Below, in pieces: positions 54,634-61,405 of a DNA stretch of 64,000 bases (positions within the stretch are counted from its first letter, which is position 1; each line of letters starts with the position of its first letter). The stretch lies in NCBI GenBank assembly GCA_043812935.1, contig JBDRLO010000024.1:1-64000 (forward strand). Reading direction: 5' to 3'. This DNA is from JBDRNE01 sp043812935 (lineage in GTDB: Bacteria; Omnitrophota; Gorgyraeia; Tantalellales; Tantalellaceae). The position numbers and the translations under genes are program-made. The notes beneath the pieces were generated by a model. It saw nothing but the letters and a program-made list of their open reading frames with translations. It was not told the DNA's origin and ran no database searches.

Positions 54634-55095
54634 ATGGTAAGGAAGGTGTTTTTATCAGTTATGGTACTATGTGTTTTTGCTCTGGCATTTGTTCCTGTTC
54701 AGCAGGCGTTTGCGTTCGGGCACAAAGGGGGAGAGGATTACGGCAAAGATAAATCATGTTATGGCGAAGCGGGATGCGGGTTTTATAAAACCATACACCA
54801 TGTGTTATACAAAAAGAAAGAATTGGATCTTTCTGCGGATCAGGTAAATCAGATAAAGTTGCTTGTGAAACAAATAAAAAAAGATAACATTAATATGGAT
54901 GCCCAAATAAAAACGTTAAAAGTTGAAATTGATACCATGATGTGGGAATTTCCCTTTGAAACTGAAGGCGTAAATGATCTTGTTGCGCAGAAGTATGACC
55001 TTAAAAAACAAAAGGCCCAACGTTTGGTAGCGGCGAACGACAAATTAAAAGCGATTTTAACAAGTGAGCAGTTAGAAAAACTTAAGACACTGTAA
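54634..55095 (+). CDS. Spy/CpxP-like periplasmic protein
   Basis: 153 residues with a signal peptide (about 1-28, AFAFGHKG). The helical body has LDLSADQVNQIKLLVKQIKK and ends ILTSEQLEKLKTL, the LTxxQ-like features of the Spy/CpxP and heavy-metal resistor group. The mature N-terminus has two Cys and several His/Gly that could bind metal. AAGGAGGGG precedes the ATG. It follows amrS. Confidence 0.8.
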   Translation: MVRKVFLSVMVLCVFALAFVPVQQAFAFGHKGGEDYGKDKSCYGEAGCGFYKTIHHVLYKKKELDLSADQVNQIKLLVKQIKKDNINMDAQIKTLKVEIDTMMWEFPFETEGVNDLVAQKYDLKKQKAQRLVAANDKLKAILTSEQLEKLKTL

Positions 55096-55112
55096 ACATT
55101 CAAAAGTTTAAT

Positions 55113-56282
55113 ATGTCAAAAAGAGCGTTTTGGATATTGCTAATAGCCGCATTCTCATCAATGTTGGGTTTAGGTATTATATCTCCATTTTTGCCGGAAT
55201 TTGCTGAGGAACACGGCGCGAACGGTTTTTGGCTCGGTATGATATTCGCCGGCTTTGGTTTTTCGCGCAGCTTTATTATGCCAATTGTTGGAAAACTGTT
55301 TGATAAAGCGCGCGGAAAAACCATAGTAACAAGCGGATTATTGTTATATGCCGTTGTTTCGCTTTTTTACCCGGCAGCAGGTTCAATTTTTTCGTTAATT
55401 ACAATACGCGTTATTCATGGGTTTGCAGCGGGCATGATTACGCCTATTGTTATGGCGTATGTTGGTGTTTTTTCAGAAAAAGGCAGGGAGTCCGTTACAA
55501 CAGGCGCTCTGAATATGATGTTTTATCTTGGGCTGGCCGCAGGCCCCTTTTTAGGCGGAATACTTAACTTTTTCTTCGGGTTTAATTCCATATTTTATGT
55601 AATGGCCGGGCTGGGGTTGATTACATTTTTTATGGTATTGTTTTTTATTCCCGGAAAAATTGAGCAGAAGTTAGTTGTGGATACGGATGATAAAGGGAAA
55701 ATAAAATCATTTAAGAGTCTTATTCAGAGTAATTTTATAAAGGCAGTACTTATAATTACCGCTATTATTACGTTTATGATAGTTTTGTTTTTAGCTTTAG
55801 TCCCGTCTCTTGCTGTAATCAAACATATAGATGCAATCCACATAGGAATTATCATATCTCTTGGGATATTTTTGGGAGGTATTTTGCAAATTCCTTTTGG
55901 AAAAATTGCCGATCATTTTGATAATTTTGGTAAACTGCTTATGATTGGTATAGGAACGGCTATCGGGATGTTATCACTTTTAGCAATGCCGTTATGTCCT
56001 GATTTTACGGCAATGCTTATTGCCGGGGTTTTTATAGGGATTGGGGCCGGAGTATCAGCCCCTGCTTTGAGCGGTATTGCGGTTATCATAGGACAAACAG
56101 CCGGTATGGGCAGCTGGATGGGGATATTTTTTTGTGTTAAAAGCCTGTCGTTTGTGATTACACCGATTATTGCAGGAATCATAATGGATTTTTTTGGAAT
56201 TGATGCCGCGTTTTACACATTAGCAATCCTGGGTTTTTTCGGCGCATGGATGTTTGTGCATTATTTACGGAAAAAGAACTAA
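55113..56282 (+). CDS. Major facilitator superfamily transporter
   Basis: 389 residues with 12 predicted helices. The loop motif GKLFDKARGK after helix 2 and the AGMITPIVMAYVGVFSEKGRES segment after helix 4 are typical drug:H+ antiporter (DHA1) features. The substrate is unknown. It starts 17 bases after the Spy-like gene and ends before a strong terminator. Confidence 0.9.
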   Translation: MSKRAFWILLIAAFSSMLGLGIISPFLPEFAEEHGANGFWLGMIFAGFGFSRSFIMPIVGKLFDKARGKTIVTSGLLLYAVVSLFYPAAGSIFSLITIRVIHGFAAGMITPIVMAYVGVFSEKGRESVTTGALNMMFYLGLAAGPFLGGILNFFFGFNSIFYVMAGLGLITFFMVLFFIPGKIEQKLVVDTDDKGKIKSFKSLIQSNFIKAVLIITAIITFMIVLFLALVPSLAVIKHIDAIHIGIIISLGIFLGGILQIPFGKIADHFDNFGKLLMIGIGTAIGMLSLLAMPLCPDFTAMLIAGVFIGIGAGVSAPALSGIAVIIGQTAGMGSWMGIFFCVKSLSFVITPIIAGIIMDFFGIDAAFYTLAILGFFGAWMFVHYLRKKN

Positions 56283-56311
56283 CGCGTTCAAACAGAAATT
56301 AAAACGCTGAG

Positions 56312-56349
56312 AAAAATGGGGACGATTTACAATTGTCCCCATTTTTTTT
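56312..56349 (+). terminator. Rho-independent terminator after the MFS gene
   Basis: AAAAATGGGGAC (56312-56323) pairs with GTCCCCATTTTT (56335-56346), followed by more T. It ends the feo-amrS-spy-MFS run. Confidence 0.92.
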
Positions 56350-56466
56350 ATGAATGTAATATTAACAAAACTACATTTTGAATATCTTATTTTAAAAAAA
56401 TACAAAAAAAATTGAAAGAAAATACCTCTTTTTGTTGTCTCTATAAGTAGGGGGAAAAGTGTTTTC

Positions 56467-56602
56467 GCTGAAACTTTTTCTTCGCTTTCGGAATTCCGGG
56501 GTTCAAAAGGGAATTTGGATAAGAATTTCGCAAGTGGGGGCTGTCTCGTTTTAGTGAAAACAACAGGGAAAACTTCCGGGTGCAAGCCCGTGAAATTTCA
56601 GC
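56467..56602 (+). promoter_or_regulatory. Structured leader of unknown class upstream of a small gene
   Basis: GCTGAAA (56467-56473) pairs with TTTCAGC (56596-56602), closing a 130-nt domain that ends three bases before the AAGGAGG ribosome site. Inside are a GAATTC-centred hairpin, two GGGAA strings and a CGGG/CCCG hairpin with loop TGCAAG. The layout is like a riboswitch or other cis-acting RNA. I could not match it to a known class. The rest of 56283-56466 holds the terminator and A/T-rich sequence. Confidence 0.4.
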
Positions 56603-56616
56603 AAAAGGAGGAACAT

Positions 56617-56982
56617 ATGAACGAGCAGGAATTTTGGAACTTTATAAAAAAGTCCTGGAAACAAGGCCGTAGAATAAAAACTTCGGTAACAAGAAATTTT
56701 ATAGATCCGGAGTTACAAGTTATAGGAAAATATTTTGAAGCGCATGTATATCTTCCAAAGAATTATGAAGAACTATCAGAAGAGTTATTAATTGAAATAA
56801 CGAAGCTCTTATACAGCAAAAAAATTCAATTAAAAACAAAAGAAGCAATTTTGATAATCTTGGCGCATCAAAAATCACGGGATATTCTGAAGCCCCTTGA
56901 AACATATTGCAAAAATGCCGATAAAGAAATTAAAGCTTTTGCAATGCTAGCACTTGACGAATATCGAACATGGAATAATTAG
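56617..56982 (+). CDS. Small helical protein of unknown function (HEAT-like)
   Basis: 122 residues, all helical by pattern. The C-terminal half (KEAILIILAHQKSRDILKPL, then KAFAMLALDEYRTW) resembles a pair of HEAT-like helices. No cysteines beyond one in TYCKN and no motif of an enzyme. The ATG at 56617 has AAGGAGG upstream; the longer frame from 56515 runs through the structured leader and is not the start. Probably controlled by that leader. Confidence 0.65.
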   Translation: MNEQEFWNFIKKSWKQGRRIKTSVTRNFIDPELQVIGKYFEAHVYLPKNYEELSEELLIEITKLLYSKKIQLKTKEAILIILAHQKSRDILKPLETYCKNADKEIKAFAMLALDEYRTWNN

Positions 56983-57604
56983 CGGAATATGGTTGCTGAT
57001 TCTTCATGAAATCAACAAAATATAGATATTAGTAGGGGGGAGGTAAAATCACGAAAATCAGTTATAAATCCGTTATTTAAGTGGTTATGTAGGGAAATTA
57101 TGACAAAAATTTAAAAATATACGCTATATGCGCAAAAAAGCATCAATTCAGGCAGGATATGTCAATAAAGCCCTGAACACGTCTTATATGGCTAATAAAG
57201 GCTATTTAAAGCTGATATATGAGTAAATTTGTGGGAATAAATGGTAGTTTGCATGAAAAAATGAATAGGTTGAATGTTTGGATATAGGTAAACACCAATA
57301 TTACATAAGACGTTATAATTAAAAGAGTTAGAATTATGAGTAGATACTAACAATAAAATGTTTAGATAAGTAGGTTGCTTTTAATGTATCTTGAGACAAT
57401 GTGAGTGTATTCCGTGAATATTGGCCCAAAAGAATAAAAATGACCCACCCAGTACGAAGTTAACATAAGATACATTATCGGACGTTCAGTTGTTCTGATT
57501 TGAGGGGTTTTGGATAGATTTGTTTTGAAATCTCTGATTGTTTCTATGTTTTTTGGCTTAGTCTTGTGAATTTTGACGTGTTAGTGCTTATTATTTACAA
57601 TGAC
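56983..57604. other. 622-bp gap with no convincing gene
   Basis: A/T-rich. The only visible structure is a perfect 10-bp inverted repeat AATGTATCTT (57383-57392) and AAGATACATT (57467-57476), 74 bases apart, with a more G/C-rich stretch between. This may be the remains of a mobile element end. A 32-codon frame at 57128 has no ribosome site. Confidence 0.6.
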
Positions 57605-58513
57605 TCATAGACATATATGTGATATGAGTTGATATCCCTTTAAAATGCTCTCAGAGACCATCTGTGACATCATTTGGATGTTCCCCATATCACCCTTAGA
57701 AAGTGCTAAATAGTAATTATATTGGTCCTCAATACGGATTAAAGCCGGCGGAAAACCGTTTAAAAGAAGCTGTGTGTTCATTAAAAGCCGTCCAATACGG
57801 CCATTTCCGTCAAAAAATGGATGAATTGTTTCAAATTCATAGTGATCCGCGGCAATCTTTTTTATAGGATTTGTGCCGTAATTATTAATGTTATTCAAAA
57901 GTTTTTTCATTTTTATTGGAACCATTTGTGCTGATGGTAATTTTACTTCAGTATTAGTCAAATTTACGTAACCTGTACGGTATTTTCCCGGAAGTTTGTG
58001 GTTAAAATTATATAATACTATTTTATGCAATTCTAAAATGTAATTTTCAGTAATTTTAAATCCAGGTTTAATCATATCCAGCATAAAAACTAATGCGTTT
58101 CTGAGATTAACAGCTTCAAGTATTTCCAAAAAGTGCCGTCCCTTTACTTCCCCATTTTCAAGAGCTTGTTCGGTTTCTTTAAGCGTCATTCTGCTGCCCT
58201 CAATTGCATTTGAATTATATGTGGTTTCGAGAAAAAATTTTTCCCGAAGCTCCCTATTGGTGTGCAGTTTTTGTATTGGATTGGGCATATTTTTAGCGAT
58301 TTGTATAACGTGCGGCGTTAAGTCAATGGTTTCTTTGAAAAGCGTGTCCAAGTGCCTGGATTGTGCCGGGTGCGGTTTTATTCCCTGAGTTAACCATCTA
58401 TGGATTGTGTTGTATGATACTTCAAGCACTCTGGCAATTTCTGTTTGTGTAAGCCCCGCTGAATTGATTAGCTTTTCAAGTTTTTCTTTGTCTGTTAATG
58501 TGACATTTTTCAT
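57605..58513 (-). CDS. HTH-Fic family protein (predicted AMP transferase)
   Basis: 302 residues. An N-terminal helix-turn-helix (about 10-45, LTQTEIARVLEVSYNTIHRW) precedes a Fic domain with the active-site motif HPFFDGNGRIGR (231-242). The inhibitory helix motif SNAIEG (101-106) lies before the Fic core, so it is an autoinhibited class II Fic. Such proteins transfer AMP from ATP to target proteins. The HTH suggests it also represses its own promoter. The island setting suggests a toxin or stress role. Confidence 0.92.
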   Translation of the reverse strand: MKNVTLTDKEKLEKLINSAGLTQTEIARVLEVSYNTIHRWLTQGIKPHPAQSRHLDTLFKETIDLTPHVIQIAKNMPNPIQKLHTNRELREKFFLETTYNSNAIEGSRMTLKETEQALENGEVKGRHFLEILEAVNLRNALVFMLDMIKPGFKITENYILELHKIVLYNFNHKLPGKYRTGYVNLTNTEVKLPSAQMVPIKMKKLLNNINNYGTNPIKKIAADHYEFETIHPFFDGNGRIGRLLMNTQLLLNGFPPALIRIEDQYNYYLALSKGDMGNIQMMSQMVSESILKGYQLISHICL

Positions 58514-58540
58514 AGATAACTTTCAAATGCTATGTGACAT

Positions 58541-58590
58541 ATGTTATAAAATGTTATACATATTATATATAAAATGTTGTAGTGTGTCAA
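58541..58590 (-). promoter_or_regulatory. Perfect consensus promoter with direct repeats for the HTH-Fic gene
   Basis: Read on the - strand: TTGACA (58590-58585), 17 bases, TATAAT (58567-58562). Between the -10 box and the gene, ATGTTATA is repeated with a 10-bp period (58541-58548 and 58551-58558, + strand reading), a possible operator for the gene's own HTH. Confidence 0.85.
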
Positions 58591-58694
58591 ATAGTTTTTT
58601 GTTTTTATTGTTTTATTTGGCTTGGTGTGAGTATTTGCTACTTACCTGTTGCAAATGTAATTCTCGTAACGTTCTGTCGTATAAGAAACTTATT

Positions 58695-59360
58695 TTACGA
58701 CAAAGACTTAAGAATTGTTTTCTCTAGGTATTCAAATTTGTTTTCAATATAGTAATGCCGCATTTGTGTGTCCAACAACGAGCCCAGAGCAACTTTAAAA
58801 TCATTAGCACTGAACGAAGTAGCTTTTTTAAGGAGTTTTTTTAAATTATCAGTTTTTGTGTTAAGAGTGATTCCTTGTCGTAATAAAAATTCAAGGTCAA
58901 AAAAATCACGTATTGCTTTTCTTTCTAATGCGGCTTCAATTTTATTTTTCATGGCCTGTTCAAGTGTGTGTACGCGCATAATTACCTGTTTTGTGCTGTA
59001 TTGTGAAAAAGCGATTCTTTCCTGAAAATCACATTTCATCAAAGCTTTGCGTATTTCAATTTTAAGCCGTCTGGGGTAATTTTTTGAACGGATTTCAAAT
59101 AAAAGCGTATAAAATTTTATTTGGGCGTCAGTTATATCATAGTCTGTATTTTTTAAATATTGATGTAATTTTTTAAAATAATCTTTAACAGGCATTTTTC
59201 GAATAAACCAAAAATCCAAATCGACAGAATACCTGTTTAAATCGTAACATAGGCGCAACATGGTTCCCCCACCGAAGACCAAAGGCTCTAAGAACTTAGC
59301 GCTTTTCAATTGATTTAAAACTTCAATTTCAAATATTTCGTGTTTTTGCAGAACATTCAT
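58695..59360 (-). CDS. AbiEii-type nucleotidyltransferase toxin
   Basis: 221 residues of the AbiEii/AbiGii nucleotidyltransferase family. The motif GGGTMLRL (30-37) with VDLDF (46-50) forms the NTase site. Later motifs are KNKIEAALER and DFFDLEFLL. Such toxins add nucleotides to tRNA acceptor ends and act in phage defence. It overlaps the AbiEi-like antitoxin gene by 32 bases and is translated after it. Confidence 0.92.
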   Translation of the reverse strand: MNVLQKHEIFEIEVLNQLKSAKFLEPLVFGGGTMLRLCYDLNRYSVDLDFWFIRKMPVKDYFKKLHQYLKNTDYDITDAQIKFYTLLFEIRSKNYPRRLKIEIRKALMKCDFQERIAFSQYSTKQVIMRVHTLEQAMKNKIEAALERKAIRDFFDLEFLLRQGITLNTKTDNLKKLLKKATSFSANDFKVALGSLLDTQMRHYYIENKFEYLEKTILKSLS

Positions 59361-59928
59361 TTTTGAAAAGCTCCTGGGTTTTTTTTGGAAAATTTTTTAA
59401 TAAAAATTTTAATTTAGTTTGGTTTAATTTATTGAAATCGATAGAAGATATGTCGAAAAAATATCTATTCAACGACATTAAATATAATGCGTCTAAAAAA
59501 GCCTTTTCAGGGGTTGCTATGAAAAAAACCTTATTTTTAATAAAATCAGCATACAGAGCGTGTTGTATTTTAGTATAAGTTAAAACAGTGTTTTTTATTT
59601 CCAGGCGTTTTGTCCTTTTTATTGCGATTGATTCTATAAAGCCCTGCTGGATGAGGCTGGTTATTTCATAAAAAGAAAGTGCAGTCATCAGGGATATATA
59701 TGATGGCACTTGTACAACATTTGCCAGGAGAAATTTCTCCTCAATTTCTAATGTGACCCAACGGTTGTTTAAAATATATAAATTACGTTTTATTCTAACC
59801 AACAAGCCTTGTTTAACGTAGCGATTTGCTTCTACTCGGGCAGATTTTAATTTTGTGCCGAGAGTTTTTGCTATCTCCTCATAGCCGAAATACAGTTTAG
59901 TAATGTGATTTAATTTTGCGTAATTCAT
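59329..59928 (-). CDS. AbiEi-type antitoxin / transcriptional regulator
   Basis: 199 residues. An N-terminal winged helix (about 14-52, EEIAKTLGTKLKSARVEANRY region and LLVRIKRNLYILN) precedes the AbiEi C-terminal domain (SYISLMTALSFYEI, FFIATPEKAFLDALYLM). It is the antitoxin of a type IV system and a repressor of the pair. It is first in the operon, with a visible promoter and inverted repeat before it. Confidence 0.9.
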   Translation of the reverse strand: MNYAKLNHITKLYFGYEEIAKTLGTKLKSARVEANRYVKQGLLVRIKRNLYILNNRWVTLEIEEKFLLANVVQVPSYISLMTALSFYEITSLIQQGFIESIAIKRTKRLEIKNTVLTYTKIQHALYADFIKNKVFFIATPEKAFLDALYLMSLNRYFFDISSIDFNKLNQTKLKFLLKNFPKKTQELFKNECSAKTRNI

Positions 59929-59940
59929 AAGTACACCTAA

Positions 59941-59956
59941 TTAACATATTTGTTAA
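59941..59956. promoter_or_regulatory. Probable operator of the AbiE pair
   Basis: TTAACA-N4-TGTTAA inverted repeat between the -10 box and the antitoxin start, a fitting site for the AbiEi winged helix. Confidence 0.55.
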
Positions 59957-59959
59957 CTA

Positions 59960-59988
59960 AGTATACTTTACTAAATTTTAAAAGTCAA
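59960..59988 (-). promoter_or_regulatory. Promoter of the AbiE pair
   Basis: On the - strand TTGACT (59988-59983) and TATACT (59965-59960) are 17 bases apart, 32 bases before the antitoxin ATG. 59989-60198 holds no gene. Confidence 0.8.
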
Positions 59989-60198
59989 GGCATAAGCACA
60001 AAAAATTTACTGCAATAAATTGTGAGATGTGTTTATAAAGCATGTTTGTATTTGCAAATAAAGCAAATTATGGCATAATATAACAATTCGGCTAGTCTTA
60101 GCCTTGTTGAGCCTAAACAATAATATAAAGACATCTGCACAACCTCCTAGAAATATGATAAAATAGAAAAAAACAGGAGGATAAATAGGCTACTACAA

Positions 60199-60752
60199 TT
60201 GGTAAAAACGGTTAAAAGAATTGGTACGTTAAAATGCGTGGCAATATCATTTGTTGTTTTAATTGTATATTATAGTGCGTTTATGTTGCCTTTAACACCA
60301 ATTGGCGCTAGTATCCATAAAAATATTCCGGAGAAAACAGTAATTTTAGATTTACAGCGGCACTACTCTGTCGAAGAGGCGTATAGTTTAATGACGCGGG
60401 AAGAAGCGATTATTTAAGAAATTTAATGACAATTGATGTGCTCTTCCCTATTCTATATGCTTTCTTTTTTGCTGCAGTAATGTCATATTTGTTTTCCAGG
60501 ATCGAGTCGAAAAGCGAATGGGTTAAATTTGTGTATATGATCCCGCTTTTAGCTGCTTTTTCTGATTTTCTGGAAAATATCTTTATTGTGGTAATGCTTT
60601 TCAATTATCCGAAAGAGGTTTCTCTTGCCGCTGTTTTTGGTGTTTTTTTTACCCGCTTTAAATGGATGTTGTTTGATGCATGTATAGTGGGTATAATATT
60701 GGAAATCTTTTGGTTAATGTGTGTAAAAATTAAAAGGAGAAAAAATGAATGA
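60199..60752 (+). pseudogene. Frameshifted four-helix membrane protein
   Basis: Two frames, 60199-60417 (ending at REEAII) and 60426-60752 (starting MTIDVLFPILYA), look like one protein of about 185 residues split by a one-base shift near 60395. The second frame reads GRSDYLRNL directly before MTID, which would continue the first frame's YSLMTR smoothly. One helix lies in the first part and three in the second. No family name is known to me. AGGAGG lies at about 60176, rather far from the TTG at 60199. The shift is either real decay or a sequencing error. Confidence 0.6.
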
Positions 60753-61260
60753 AAGATTGTATGAGGAAGGTAAAAATGAGTTTTCAAAATTATATGTTTT
60801 AGTTGAAAATGTTTTATTCATAATTCAATTTATACTTGCTTATTTGGGGATGAAAGTATTCAAAATAAGCAATATTCCCCTTCTTTCTTTGATATATATC
60901 ATTTTTGCGATGGTAATGCTTGTTTTTATCCTGAGAAAGCATTTATGTGCAGGATGCTATTATTACGGTAAATGGTGCCATTGCGGGTGGGGAAAGCTTT
61001 CCTCTCTGATGTATAAGAAGGATACAGGCAATATTGAGCTTGGTGGAAAACTTGCGGGAATGACATGGGGCGTACTTATGGGCGTACCGTTATTAGTTAT
61101 GATACTGGCTATAATAATCCGGAAAGTAACTTTTTTTGAAATTGCGCCTATTTTAATTCCATTTATTATTGTTGTAATGATTAATGGTGCTATGCATGCG
61201 GCTGACTGTAAAAAATGTAAGATGAGGTTTGTTTGTCCCGGCAGTGCGGCTAAAAAATAA
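60745..61260 (+). CDS. Cysteine-rich membrane protein of unknown function
   Basis: 171 residues with four membrane helices (about 19-37, 43-63, 105-125 and 130-150). Cysteines cluster in a loop, HLCAGCYYYGKWCHCGWG, and at the C-terminus, ADCKKCKMRFVCPG. These seven positions could hold a metal or iron-sulfur centre on one side of the membrane. AAAGGAGAA precedes the ATG. It overlaps the end of the frameshifted gene by eight bases, so both belong to one unit. Confidence 0.65.
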   Translation: MNERLYEEGKNEFSKLYVLVENVLFIIQFILAYLGMKVFKISNIPLLSLIYIIFAMVMLVFILRKHLCAGCYYYGKWCHCGWGKLSSLMYKKDTGNIELGGKLAGMTWGVLMGVPLLVMILAIIIRKVTFFEIAPILIPFIIVVMINGAMHAADCKKCKMRFVCPGSAAKK

Positions 61261-61288
61261 ATGTATATAACAGATCCCTCCCCCGCTG

Positions 61289-61396
61289 TTTAATAGGGAC
61301 AGCTACCATTTATTAGGTGTATAAATATTTTGAATGAAAGAGATACTAACATTTTGATTTTTGTTTGCCTAATAAATGGTAGCTGTCCCTATTAAA
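61289..61396. repeat. 29-bp perfect inverted repeat (REP- or MITE-like)
   Basis: The left arm 61289-61317 and right arm 61368-61396 are perfect reverse complements over 29 bp (core AGGGACAGCTACC), with a 50-base loop. It sits between convergent genes. The core resembles the palindrome at 45156. As RNA it would also form a long stable hairpin. Confidence 0.9.
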
Positions 61397-61405
61397 TAAA
61401 CAGGA

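Noticed and set aside
56440..56616. Cobalamin riboswitch
   Set aside because: Only a GGGAA...GGGTGCAAGCCC likeness is seen; the B12 box and the CCCGCnACTGT segment are missing, and the downstream gene has no cobalamin link.
57128..57226. 32-codon ORF beginning MRKKASIQAGY
   Set aside because: It lacks a ribosome site and a promoter, and shows no recognisable feature.
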